64,000 bases of DNA from JACPPO01 sp965262505 (GTDB taxonomy: Bacteria; Acidobacteriota; Vicinamibacteria; Vicinamibacterales; UBA2999). Under the pieces are notes generated by a model, which was not told the origin of the DNA, searched no databases, and saw only the letters and a list, made by a program, of their open reading frames with translations. A program made the translations under genes and the position numbers. Shown piece after piece: positions 25,293 through 34,291 of this stretch. The first letter of the stretch is position 1; every line of letters begins with the position of its first letter. The stretch covers positions 4,464,001-4,528,000 of the forward strand of contig CBDHFM010000030.1 of the NCBI GenBank assembly GCA_965262505.1, written 5' to 3'.

Positions 25293-26858
25293 GTGAGAAG
25301 AAAGGCCACAATGCGACCGGGCTCGGGCGCTGCGACTTTGACGATGGCGCTTGCCTTAGTGGCGCTTATCTTTTCGCCAGGAACCAGCAGGAGCCAAACC
25401 GAACCGTTCCAAGTCGTAGAGACGACAGTTGGGCAGATACATAGCGCCTATGAATCCGGGGCGCTCACGGTACGCCAACTGGTCCAGCTGTATCTTGACC
25501 GCATCGCGGCGTACGACCAGCAGGGCCCAGCTATCAACGCCATCATTACCGTCAATCCTAATGCTCTCGAAGAGGCCGCGCGGTTGGATGCGGCATTCCA
25601 GGACTCGGGCTTTGTCGGCCCCCTCCACGGCATTCCCCTGCTTGTCAAAGACATGATTGACGCCGAAGGCATGCCTACCACGATGGGTTCAATCCTGTTC
25701 AAGGATTACTACCCCGACAAAGACGCCTTGGTCGTCGAGAAGCTGAAAAGAGCGGGAGCGATCGTTTTGGCCAAAGTCACGCTGGCCGAATTCGCGAGGG
25801 GAGACACCTATGGTTCTCTCTTCGGAGAAACCCGGAATCCCTACGACTTGGCGCGCACGGTCGGTGGTTCTTCCGGTGGCTCCGGAGCGAGTATCAGCGC
25901 CAACTTTGGCACGGTTGCGGTGGGGCAAGAGGGTTTCGCTTCGATCCGTAGGCCCTCCGCCTGGAATTCGGTCGTGGGGATGCGGCCAACCACGGGCCTG
26001 GTCGCTGGTGGTCTGGGCCCCATGACTCGCACGGTAGAGGATGCTGCCAGGCTGCTGGACGTCCTGGTCGGATACGATCCGGCGGACTCCCAGTCGGCAT
26101 TCGGTGTCGGCGAAGTTCCCCCCGGCGGCTACACACAATTTCTCGACAGGAACAGCCTGCAAGGAGCGCGCATCGGTGTGCTTCGTGAGCCCATGGGTGT
26201 TGATTCGGAGCCCGACTCGGACGATTTTCGGCAAGTCACCGAAGTGTTCGACAGGGCGATTGGAGAATTGCAAACTGCGGGAGCGGAGGTGGTTGACCCG
26301 ATCACGATTCCGAACCTGACGAAATTCCTGGCGACCAGAGCGAATAGACCACGTGGTGCTGGCGGCGGGGGTGGTGGCTTCGGAGGGTACAACGGCGCCA
26401 ACGCCACTGCTCCGTTCAAGTCCAGGGCGGAAATGGAGAACTCGCCGGACTATCAGAAGGTGTTTCCGTGGGTCCGGGACCGCATTGCGGCGCCGGAACC
26501 GGATTACTACGAATACCTATTGGCGAGACAAGATCTGAGGACCAGCATCATGAAGCTGATGGCCGACCAACGCTTGGATGCCATCGTGTACAAATCTGTC
26601 GAGCATCAGCCGATCTCGATTGCTGACGGAATAAAGCCACCGTACCCCAACATGAGAGGGACCCCGCACTTGAACACGTTCCTCGCCAATGTCCCCGCCC
26701 TGTCCGTGCCTGCCGGTTTTTCGAGAGACAGTCTTCCTGTGGGCATTACCTTCCAGGGGAGGCCCTATGCAGAAGGAACAGTGATCAAACTAGCGTATGC
26801 GTATGAACAGGCAACCCATCATCGCAGACCACCGAGCACCACGCCGCAGCTGCGTTGA
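25293..26858 (+). CDS. Secreted amidase-signature hydrolase
   Basis: 521 residues: signal peptide (TMALALVALIFSPGTSRSQ), then the amidase signature fold. The Ser-cisSer-Lys triad is present: Lys in GIPLLVKDMID, the cis-Ser in GGSSGGSGASI and the nucleophile Ser in EGFASIRRPSAWN. The Gly-rich GAGGGGGGFGG stretch (about residue 350) is an unusual insertion. Such enzymes hydrolyse amide bonds; being exported and not next to gatC/gatB, it is not the glutamyl-tRNA amidotransferase subunit. GTG 25293 is chosen because AAGGAG stands 8 nt upstream. A kinase 5' module lies before and a 3' tail after it. Confidence 0.85.
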   Translation: MRRKATMRPGSGAATLTMALALVALIFSPGTSRSQTEPFQVVETTVGQIHSAYESGALTVRQLVQLYLDRIAAYDQQGPAINAIITVNPNALEEAARLDAAFQDSGFVGPLHGIPLLVKDMIDAEGMPTTMGSILFKDYYPDKDALVVEKLKRAGAIVLAKVTLAEFARGDTYGSLFGETRNPYDLARTVGGSSGGSGASISANFGTVAVGQEGFASIRRPSAWNSVVGMRPTTGLVAGGLGPMTRTVEDAARLLDVLVGYDPADSQSAFGVGEVPPGGYTQFLDRNSLQGARIGVLREPMGVDSEPDSDDFRQVTEVFDRAIGELQTAGAEVVDPITIPNLTKFLATRANRPRGAGGGGGGFGGYNGANATAPFKSRAEMENSPDYQKVFPWVRDRIAAPEPDYYEYLLARQDLRTSIMKLMADQRLDAIVYKSVEHQPISIADGIKPPYPNMRGTPHLNTFLANVPALSVPAGFSRDSLPVGITFQGRPYAEGTVIKLAYAYEQATHHRRPPSTTPQLR

Positions 26859-26907
26859 GTGTGGAGGGTTGCAAACCGGCGAGGTAACGCCCGCGCCACA
26901 GCGTTTC

Positions 26908-26964
26908 ATCACCCTCGTCCAGCACTGGTTCGAGGAACTGCGGCGGCTGGTGCCGACGGAGTGA
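26908..26964 (+). repeat. Kinase-gene 3' tail, copy 6
   Basis: Encodes ITLVQHWFEELRRLVPTE-stop, 50 bp after the amidase gene and 40 bp before a tRNA-Leu remnant. Confidence 0.7.
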
Positions 26965-27003
26965 GCGGGAAAGATTCGGCGTGCTTTCGTGTCGCGCTGT
27001 GCC

Positions 27004-27054
27004 CTTAAAATCCCGGAAAGGGGCGTGAGGGTTCGATCCCCTCCCCTGGCACCA
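27004..27054 (+). repeat. tRNA-Leu 3'-end remnant (second att site)
   Basis: CTTAAAATCCCGG then GAAAGGGGCGTGAGGGTTCG and the rest through CACCA repeats the 3' half of the tRNA-Leu at 5892-5980 with a 6-nt loss in the variable arm. The 5' half is absent. It is the expected direct repeat at the far side of an island inserted at that tRNA. Confidence 0.85.
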
Positions 27055-27060
27055 ATTCCC

Positions 27061-27105
27061 TTTCGTAGCAGCTTCGCGCAGGGCACCACTATCCACGATC
27101 GCATA
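27061..27105 (-). pseudogene. Integrase C-terminal remnant
   Basis: Reads YAIVDSGALREAATK on the minus strand, the same end as the integrase fragment at 6003-6311, now fused directly to the tRNA-Leu remnant. Only 15 codons are left; the catalytic Tyr is at its very edge. Confidence 0.75.
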
Positions 27106-27213
27106 CAACGGCCGCGTGGTTTGCTTGACACCTCCGATCGAGGATGGCAGAGTGCTGGCCGGCTGTTCTAACTCAGCTGTTCGTATCCTATTTTCTTGCG
27201 TGGGAGTGATGTC

Positions 27214-28848
27214 ATGAGAGGTAGTCGTCTGGTTGTGCTGTTGGGAAGTGTCGTATTCGGTGCCACGGCCGCAGTGGCTTGCGGACGTGCGGAGGCGCAG
27301 CTCGCGTCGTCGATTGCGGAGGTACAGCAGGTGGCTTACCTGAAGGCCGCCAACCCCGATATCGGCGACCACTTCGCCTGCGGCGGCTCGCTGCCGGGGC
27401 ACATCGGGAACGCGCTCGTCGTCAGCGGTGACGGCAACACCATCGCGGTCGGTGCGCCCCACGAGAGCGGCGGCTCCAGCGGGATCAACGGCAACGCCGA
27501 CGACAACTCGCTCTATGCCTCGGGCGCCGTGTACGTCTTCGTCCGCCGCGGCGACGCCTGGGTGCAGCAGGCCTACGTCAAGGCGTCCAATCCGGGACAG
27601 AGCGACCTGTTCGGGATGACCGTGGCGCTCAGCGCCGACGGCAACGTCATGGCGGTTGCGGCTCCGTGGGAGCGCAGCGCCGCCACCGGCATCAACGGCG
27701 ACCAGAACGACGATTCGCTGGCGCAGGCCGGCGCGGCGTACGTCTTCACGCGTTCGGGGGACTCCTGGTCGCAGCAGGCCTATGTCAAGGCGTCGAACAC
27801 GGGCCGCGCCGCCAGCGAAGGCGAAGCGATCGGCGACGGCGACCAGTTCGGCTTGTCGCTGGCCTTGAGCGGTGACGGCAACACGATGGCCGTCGGCGCG
27901 CCCACCGAGGACAGCGTGGCCATGGGCATGAACGGGGATCAGACGGACGACTCGGCCACCTCCGCCGGTGCCGTCTACCTCTACTCGCGGACGGGGAACA
28001 CCTGGACCCAGCAGGCCTATCTCAAGGGGGCGAACACGGGGGCCGGCGATCTGTTCGGTTACGGCGTAGGCCTGAGCGACGACGGCAACACCCTGGCGGC
28101 AGCCGGCTACGATGAGGACGGGGCTGGACGCGGCGTCAACCCGGACCTGGCGGACGGCGACAGGAACGGCTCCGGCGCGATCTACGTCTTCAGCCGTACG
28201 GGTACGACCTGGGGGCAGGATGCGTACCTGAAGGGCTCTCGCTCCGAGGGCAACGACGCACTCGGCTACTCGCTTGCCATCAGTGGCGACGGCAACACCA
28301 TCGTGGCAGGAGCCGGGGACGAGTCGTGCCTTGTCGGCGGCGTCAACCCCGCGGGGTGCGACATGGACAAGCCCGAGGACGCGTCGGGCGGCTCGGCCGG
28401 CGCGGCGTACGTCTGGGGACGCAGCGGCGACACCTGGGCTGAGCAGGCGTTCATCAAGGCGTCCAATCCGGATCTGCAGGATTGGTTCGCCGCCCGGCTC
28501 GCCGTGAGCGGGGACGGCAACACGCTGCTCGTGGGCGCGCCGATGGAGGACAGCAACGCGCGGGGCGTCGACGGCGGGCAGCAGCAGGACAACTCGGCCA
28601 CGGAGAGCGGCGCCGCCTACCTCTTCACGCGCTCGGGCACGACATGGAGCCAGCTGGCCTACATGAAAGCCGACAACGCTGACGAGTTCGACGAGTTCGG
28701 GGCCTCGGTGGCGGTGAGCGGCGACGGTCGCACGCTGATCGTCGGCGCACGCACGGAAAGCGGAGGAGCGGCCGGCGTGAACGGCGACCAGAACGACAAC
28801 GAGGCCGGGCAGTCGGGCGCGGCATACGTGTGGGCCGTGTCCCCCTAG
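27214..28848 (+). CDS. Secreted FG-GAP repeat (integrin-like) beta-propeller protein
   Basis: 544 residues with a signal peptide (LVVLLGSVVFGATAAVACG). The rest is about seven repeats of some 65 residues with SGDGNTIAVGAPHES, GAVYVFVRRGDAWVQQAYVK, LSADGNVMAVAAPWE, SGAAYLFTRSGTTWSQLAYMK; each has Asp-Gly-Asn calcium loops. FG-GAP propellers serve in adhesion or protein binding at the cell surface. ATG 27214 has GGGAG 8 nt upstream; the earlier in-frame TTG 27196 is less likely. The stop codon TAG is part of a CTAG that borders a MITE, so insertion happened exactly at the gene end. Confidence 0.85.
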   Translation: MRGSRLVVLLGSVVFGATAAVACGRAEAQLASSIAEVQQVAYLKAANPDIGDHFACGGSLPGHIGNALVVSGDGNTIAVGAPHESGGSSGINGNADDNSLYASGAVYVFVRRGDAWVQQAYVKASNPGQSDLFGMTVALSADGNVMAVAAPWERSAATGINGDQNDDSLAQAGAAYVFTRSGDSWSQQAYVKASNTGRAASEGEAIGDGDQFGLSLALSGDGNTMAVGAPTEDSVAMGMNGDQTDDSATSAGAVYLYSRTGNTWTQQAYLKGANTGAGDLFGYGVGLSDDGNTLAAAGYDEDGAGRGVNPDLADGDRNGSGAIYVFSRTGTTWGQDAYLKGSRSEGNDALGYSLAISGDGNTIVAGAGDESCLVGGVNPAGCDMDKPEDASGGSAGAAYVWGRSGDTWAEQAFIKASNPDLQDWFAARLAVSGDGNTLLVGAPMEDSNARGVDGGQQQDNSATESGAAYLFTRSGTTWSQLAYMKADNADEFDEFGASVAVSGDGRTLIVGARTESGGAAGVNGDQNDNEAGQSGAAYVWAVSP

Positions 28849-29006
28849 CAGCCCGTGGTGAAAGGTCGCCTGCATTCGACGAACGATGCATCCTCGTGGC
28901 CTGCGTTGCTCCTCCTTCAAATACAGGCGGTATTCTCGGTCGTCGCGCCTTGTCCTCGAGGCGCCTCGCTCGTCTCGGTGCGACGCCGGACTTTCACCAC
29001 GGGCTG
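28849..29006. mobile_element. MITE derived from the IS1182 element
   Basis: 158 bp without coding capacity. The ends CAGCCCGTGGTGAAAG and CTTTCACCACGGGCTG are perfectly inverted and match the IS1182 ends at 8546 (CAGCCCGTGGTTAAAGG). CTAG flanks it at 28845-28848 and 29007-29010, the same target as IS1182. Confidence 0.8.
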
Positions 29007-29010
29007 CTAG

Positions 29011-30435
29011 TACTACTTTGTCAGATTTGCAGTTTGACGTCTTTGAGCTTGAGCATCCACTTCAGGTAGTGCGGTTGCGTCATGAAGAAATGGGCGGTCA
29101 GCACTTCCTGGATGATGGCGCGGACGCGCGGCAGCGTGAGATGTGTCTGTCCCCGTCGGCGGCGTTCCATCTGGAGAAAGCTGTAGGCGAGGGCGGTCAG
29201 CGCCACGTGACGTTGCCAGCCCGGCAGGCTGCGGCCTTCGAAGTGGTCGAGCCCAATCTCGTCCTTGAGCTCCTGGTATTGCTGCTCGATCGCCCAGCGC
29301 TGATGCGCGAGGCGCACGAGGCCGCGCAGCGCGGTGGTGGCGGGCAGATCGACCAAGTAGTACTTGGTGACAGGCGTTGCGCCGAGGTCGCGTTGACACA
29401 ACAACCACACCTCGGGGGCGAGCCGTCGGCCCTCGCGCCAGTCGTGGGCGGGCGTGACCCGTACGGCACAGAAGCGGGCGCGCCACGGGGGATGCGTGCC
29501 GTTGCGCCACGACACGAGCCGCCACTGGCGAGGCGCTTGCGTGGCGGCCCAGGCCCGCGCTTCGACGGTCTGTGTACCGACCGGTAGGCCGTGCCGCGTG
29601 CGCGGACGGCCGCGGCCCGTCGGCGGCGGCGGCGTCTCGAGGGCCGGCGTTCCACGGAAGACCTTGAGATCGGACGACACCCCCAACGCGTAGGACAGTT
29701 TGGCCCGATGCAGCGTTCGCCGCAGCGTGGCATTGTCGCCGAACTCGGCATCCCCCAACACGGCGGTCACCGTCACGCCCGCGGCGCGTACTTGTCGCAG
29801 CAGCGTGAGGGCCAATTGCCACTTGGGCTGAAAGCGCACGCCGGCGGGAATGCGGGCGCGGGTCCGTTGGGCAGCGGTGAGCCACGTCTCCGGCAGATAG
29901 AGCTGCGCGCCCAGCATCCAGGCGCGCGTCCCCGTCCACAGGGCCACCGTGACGGCCGTTTGGCAGTTCGCGATTTTCCCGCGTGCCCCGCAGTATTGCC
30001 GCGCCACGCCGACCGACGCGGTCCCTTGCTTGGGAAAACTGGTGCCGTCGAGGATCAACACGCCGGTCCGCTCCGGGACCCGCGCCCGCAGCTGCTTCCA
30101 CACCGTCTCGGCGTCCCACGGCGCATGCGTGATGAAGTACTGGAACGCCTGATAGGTCCCGGGGTCGCTCAACCGCGCCCACATCGCCTCCATGGACTTG
30201 CGGCAACTGTCGTTGAGCAACCCGGCGACGTAGCGCCGCAACGCGCCGCGTTGACTGGCGCGCCCGAAGCCGGCCTCGAACGGCTCCAGCCAGGCCAGCA
30301 ACCGACGGAGCCACGCGGTCGCGGTGTGATCGAGCACCGCACGGCAGCGTATCGAACTCGCGGAATTTGTACAATGCCCTCAAAAGTGATCGCTCTCGAA
30401 TCCACTCGGCAATTCGTCAATCTGCCAAAGTAGTA
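29011..30435 (-). mobile_element. IS701-family insertion sequence, copy 2
   Basis: 1425 bp, inverted relative to the copy at 7117-8541, with CTAG at 29007-29010 and 30436-30439. One TIR base differs (TCTGCCAAAG). It abuts the MITE through a shared CTAG. Confidence 0.9.
29021..30337 (-). CDS. IS701-family transposase
   Basis: 438 residues, intact, with the same catalytic blocks as the copy at 7215 (ILDGTSFPKQG, LGDAEFGDN, QQYQELKDEIGLDHF) and only a few substitutions. Confidence 0.9.
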   Translation of the reverse strand: MLDHTATAWLRRLLAWLEPFEAGFGRASQRGALRRYVAGLLNDSCRKSMEAMWARLSDPGTYQAFQYFITHAPWDAETVWKQLRARVPERTGVLILDGTSFPKQGTASVGVARQYCGARGKIANCQTAVTVALWTGTRAWMLGAQLYLPETWLTAAQRTRARIPAGVRFQPKWQLALTLLRQVRAAGVTVTAVLGDAEFGDNATLRRTLHRAKLSYALGVSSDLKVFRGTPALETPPPPTGRGRPRTRHGLPVGTQTVEARAWAATQAPRQWRLVSWRNGTHPPWRARFCAVRVTPAHDWREGRRLAPEVWLLCQRDLGATPVTKYYLVDLPATTALRGLVRLAHQRWAIEQQYQELKDEIGLDHFEGRSLPGWQRHVALTALAYSFLQMERRRRGQTHLTLPRVRAIIQEVLTAHFFMTQPHYLKWMLKLKDVKLQI

Positions 30436-30442
30436 CTAGATG

Positions 30443-30563
30443 TCGTGAAGGCCGTGATTCCTTGCAGACGAGTCAAGTGTTTCGCCACGGCCTTCAGGAC
30501 GTCTCGCCCGGCCGGAGGCCGGGCCAGCAAGCACTGTGGACTAGCGAGGCGGAGCCTCGCTAG
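30443..30563. other. Cluster of three hairpins
   Basis: An imperfect 15-bp inverted repeat (GTCGTGAAGGCCGTG / CACGGCCTTCAGGAC, 30443-30500), an 8-bp stem GCCCGGCC-GGA-GGCCGGGC (30506-30524) and a 10-bp stem CTAGCGAGGC-GGA-GCCTCGCTAG (30541-30563). The last two share a GGA triloop. No T-run follows. Could be REP-like DNA or a structured leader of the gene at 30671; the region 30440-30670 has no other gene. Confidence 0.5.
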
Positions 30564-30670
30564 ATCCTCGGCTCTCAGTTTCCGGCGACGCCGAGGTGGC
30601 CGAATCCGAGGTCTCCCAGCAACTCAGGGACGAACTCAAAGAGATCAGCGAATCGCTCGATGGAGACACC

Positions 30671-31660
30671 ATGGGCCGACTACGCCTTACTCTGGCTGCC
30701 TGGGATTACGATCGCGTCCGGCCGCTGTTCGACGGCACGATTCAGCCTGAGGGAATCGAGATCGCGCCCATTGTGTCGAGGCCCAGCGAGACGTTCTTCC
30801 GGATGCTTCGGCATCAAGAGTTTGATGTCTCAGAGCTGTCGTTCTCCAACTACACGATGCTTCGATCTGGCGGGGACGACAAGTTCGTGACGATCCCCGT
30901 GTTCCCTTCAAGGTTGTTTCGCCATTCGTGCATCTACGTCAACAAGAACGCGGGGATCAACGAGCCGAAGGATCTGATCGGAAAGAAGATCGGAGTACCT
31001 GAATACTCGATGACGGCGGCGGTGTTCGCCCGCGGAATGCTGCTGCACGAGTACGGCATCACGCCTGACTCGATCGAGTGGTTCAGCGGCACGCAGGATG
31101 GCCTCCAGCGGCCGTCCAGGATCGACTTCGACTTGCCCGAAAGCGTTGTGCTGCACCGCATGCCGCTGGAGCAGGACATGGGGCCGATGCTGGATAACGG
31201 CGAGCTTGACGCCATTATCTCGCCGAACGCTCCGCACTCGTTGGGCGATGCCCCATCGCCCGTCCAGCGGCTCTTCTCGGACTACCGGCGGGCGGAGAAG
31301 GAGTACTTCGGCAAGACCGGCATCTTTCCCATCATGCACACCATCGTGTTCCGCCGCGACGTGTACGAGGCCAATCCGTGGGCAGCGATCAGTCTGTACG
31401 AGGCGTTCATCAAGGCGAAGCAGTGGGCGTATGCCCAGCTTGTCGAGACCGATGCGTTGAAGCTCACGCTTCCGTCGGTCGTGGCCGAGACGGAAGAGAC
31501 CAGGCGGGTTATGGGACACGACTTCTGGCCGTACGGCATCGAGCCGAACCGCGTGTCGCTGGAGGCGCTGCCGCAGTACCTGTACGAGCAGCACCTGGCA
31601 TCGCGCGTGCCGGAGATCGAGGAGCTGTTTGCGCCGAACACGTTGGACCCGAGGTTATGA
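30671..31660 (+). CDS. 4,5-dihydroxyphthalate decarboxylase-like / substrate-binding protein
   Basis: 329 residues of a two-lobed periplasmic-binding-protein fold: LTLAAWDYDRVRPLFDGTIQ, PSETFFRMLRHQEFDVSELS, IPVFPSRLFRHSCIYVNKNA, PKDLIGKKIGVPEYSMTAAV. These are hallmark segments of proteins annotated as 4,5-dihydroxyphthalate decarboxylase or as ABC substrate-binding proteins; without neighbours of either pathway the role is open. No signal peptide. ATG 30671 is chosen because the conserved domain begins there and TGGAGA lies 5-10 nt upstream; an in-frame upstream start at 30596 would add 25 residues. Confidence 0.75.
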   Translation: MGRLRLTLAAWDYDRVRPLFDGTIQPEGIEIAPIVSRPSETFFRMLRHQEFDVSELSFSNYTMLRSGGDDKFVTIPVFPSRLFRHSCIYVNKNAGINEPKDLIGKKIGVPEYSMTAAVFARGMLLHEYGITPDSIEWFSGTQDGLQRPSRIDFDLPESVVLHRMPLEQDMGPMLDNGELDAIISPNAPHSLGDAPSPVQRLFSDYRRAEKEYFGKTGIFPIMHTIVFRRDVYEANPWAAISLYEAFIKAKQWAYAQLVETDALKLTLPSVVAETEETRRVMGHDFWPYGIEPNRVSLEALPQYLYEQHLASRVPEIEELFAPNTLDPRL

Positions 31661-31663
31661 AAA

Positions 31664-31723
31664 CAGCCTCTATAATCAGACCCAACTCCGATGGCCTTAG
31701 CGTCCGGCACCCCCGTATGACCA
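31664..31723 (+). pseudogene. Kinase 5' module with few kinase codons (copy e)
   Basis: CAGCCTCTATAATCAGACCC then AACTCCGATGGCC; the -10 box is 31671-31676. The kinase start MALASGT is followed by a deletion that brings a stop (CCCGTATGA). It precedes the cupin gene by 11 nt. Confidence 0.65.
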
Positions 31724-31733
31724 AGAGGTGAGA

Positions 31734-31803
31734 ATGCGAAACGTGATGTTCGGTGTGGCTCTTGGAATCGCGTCGTCGGCATTGCTGGCTCAGAGCGGCA
31801 CCG
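31734..31803 (+). pseudogene. Cupin-domain protein, 5' part (split gene)
   Basis: MRNVMFGVALGIASSALLAQ is a signal peptide, followed by SGT and the 7-bp GGCACCG (31797-31803) that is repeated at 34820-34826. The element between them is an IS3 carrying an ISAzo13. After removal the frame continues EPIPDAVSADPAHYSVSFEN. Confidence 0.8.
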
Positions 31804-31841
31804 GGCCGTGTCAACGTCCGTGAGACAACCGGTTTCAGAGT

Positions 31842-32562
31842 TTACTGAAGCGCCTCCACGCGCTCGGTCAGGCAAAGGGCCGGGCCGCCGAGAAGCGGTT
31901 GCGGTCTGCGTATGACCCCATGCTGGGGGTCAGCCGGGGTCACGATCGTCGTTCCTGGGGCATCCTCGCCGGGCACTTTCGCCGGCGGATTGATCCACAC
32001 GGCCGTGGGCAAGGTTTCGCCGCGCGGCGGCCCCTGCACGAAGCGCTCGGGATGGGCGGCGTAGGCCGCGAGGCGCGTGTGGTGACGGACCTCAAGGATC
32101 GTGGCCGCGCGCCCATAGTGGACGTCGGCGGGCGTGAGATAGCTCAGGCCACTGTGGTGATGCGCGTCGTTGTACCACGCGAAGAGATCGTGGCCGATCG
32201 CGCGCGCGTGTTCGATGGAACCGAAGCGGTCCGGAAAGTCCGGGCGGTATTTGACCGTCCGGAATTGGGCTTCGGAAAAGGGATTGTCGTTGCTCACCCG
32301 AGGCCGCGAGTGGCTCGCCTCGATGCCGAGGTCGGAGAACAAGAGCGCGACGAGCTTGCTGCGCATCGGCGCGCCGCGGTCCGCGTGGATCGTGAGTTGC
32401 TGCGGACCGATGTGTTGCTTGCGGCACGTCGCCTCGATCAGGCGCTGGGCCAGGTGGGCGTTCTCGTGCGCGGCGACCATCCAGCCCACGACGTAGCGAC
32501 TGAAGAGATCCAGGATCACATACAGCGAGTCAGACAGGTAGGGGATCGGCCCTTTCAGCTTA
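31842..32562 (-). pseudogene. IS3 OrfB copy B, 3' part
   Basis: The C-terminal two thirds of the integrase core (KLKGPIPYLSDSLYVILDLF, HADRGAPMRSK, NDNPFSEAQFRTVKYRPDFP) are intact, but the 5' part is 1.3 kb away beyond ISAzo13. Confidence 0.85.
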
Positions 32563-33865
32563 GAGCCTGTAAGGAAATAACTGCTTGTACTGTTGATCGG
32601 CGAGTAGTACGCTGCGCCCGTGGAGGTGGCCACCCTGCGGGCAAAGCATGCAGCGCTGGCGCCCGTGCTCACGGAGCGATCGCGCCGGGTGTGGGCGGCG
32701 ACTGAGGCCGAGGCGATCGGTTATGGCGGCACGGCGCTGGTCGCCCGAGCCACGGGTATCGCGACATCGACCATCCAGCGCGGTTTGCGTGAATTGACGG
32801 CGGACGAGCCGCTCGCGGGCGGCCGGACGCGAAGGGCGGGCGGCGGCCGCAAGCGCGCGATCGATCTCGACGCGACGCTGCTGCGCGATTTGGATGCGTT
32901 GGTCGAGCCGACCGCCCCCGGCGATCCCGACTCGCCGCTGCGGTGGACGTGCCAGAGCGCACGGACGTTGGCGGTGGCGCTCGACGGTCTGGGCCACCGC
33001 GTCAGCCACACGGTGGTCGCCGAGTTGTTGCACGGACTGGGCTACAGCCTGCAGGGCAACGCCAAGACTCGTGAGGGCCGCCAGCATGTCGATCGGGACG
33101 CGCAGTTTCGGTACATCGCCCGGCGCGTGCGACGCGCGCAACGGCAACAGCAGCCGACGATTTCGGTGGACACCAAGAAGAAGGAGCTGGTCGGCGCGTT
33201 CAAGAACGCGGGCCGCACCTGGCGCCCGGCGAAGACGCCGCAGCGGGTACAGGTCCACGACTTCGTGATCCCGGCCACCGCCACCACGGGCGGGAAGGCC
33301 ATTCCGTATGGCATCTACGATCTGCATCGCAACGAAGGCTGGGTGCGTGTCGGGATCGATCACGACACCGCGAGCTTCGCGGTACGGTCGATCCAGCGTT
33401 GGTGGCAGCACATGGGTCGCCCGGCGTATCGACAAGCCCAGTCGCTGTTGATCACGGCGGATGCAGGCGGGAGCAACGGGGCGCGCCTCCGGTTGTGGAA
33501 GTGAGAACTGCAGCGTCTGGCCAATCGGACGGGCTTGGTGATCACGGTCTGTCACTTTCCGCCGGGTACGAGCAAGTGGAACAAGATCGAGCATCGGGTG
33601 TTCTCGCACATCGCGATGAATTGGCGCGGCACCCCACTCGTCGACTTGGCCACGATCGTGAGCCTCATTGGCTCGACGCACAGTCGGTCCGGACTCCGCG
33701 TTCGGTCGGAACTCGACCGCGGCCAATACCCGGGTGGCCTCACCGTCACCGATGCGCAGCTGGCGACGGTACGCCTCGAGCGGCATCGCTTTCACGGCGA
33801 CTGGAACTACACGATCCATCCCGCTGCTCCGAGAACACAAAAGTCAGTAATTGTCTGACAAGCCC
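32563..33865 (+). mobile_element. ISAzo13-family element, copy 2
   Basis: 1303 bp, nearly identical to copy 1; target duplication TTA at 32560-32562 and 33866-33868, inside OrfB of IS3 copy B. Confidence 0.9.
32620..33858 (+). pseudogene. ISAzo13-family transposase with a nonsense codon
   Basis: Same protein as at 21931 up to LRLWK, where TGG has become TGA (33502-33504). This removes the last third including the Glu block GTSKWNKIEHRVF, so the copy is probably dead unless helped in trans. Downstream the frame is still open. Confidence 0.9.
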
Positions 33866-34263
33866 TTAGTGATATCCCACGACCAGATCTGATTCGGGGC
33901 CGTCGCCACGAGCTCCGGTTTCGCGTACGCCGGATGCCGCGCCTGGGCGCGCCGCTCCCGGACTTCCTCCGCGGCGTCGAGAATGCGATACATCGTGCGC
34001 GTGGAGCAGAGAGACGTCTGTTCCTCGAGCAGCGTGGCCTGCACTTCGGCGGGCGACTGATCGACGAACCGCTCGCTGTGCAACACGTCGAGCACCGCCT
34101 GGCGTTCGGCGGGCCCGAGCGCGCGCGACGAGGCCGCGCGTGGGGTCGGCGTCGACGACCGGGCGGGCTGTCGACGCCGATAGAGGGTCGCGCGCGCGAG
34201 GCCGACACTCTGACAGAGGGCCGCGGTGGCGCCCGTCGTGGTCACCGCCTCGATGGCGATCAT
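33866..34263 (-). pseudogene. IS3 OrfB copy B, 5' part
   Basis: Start through PNQIWSWDITK of the same OrfB as at 10096-11211; cut at TTA by ISAzo13 after the first catalytic Asp. Confidence 0.85.
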
Positions 34264-34291
34264 CAGTCGGGCTCGTCGGTGTCGAGGGGTT

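Noticed and set aside
26785..28920. 711-residue minus-strand frame antisense to the FG-GAP gene
   Set aside because: Its only meaningful parts are the reverse of the kinase tail and the short integrase remnant; the rest mirrors the FG-GAP repeats.
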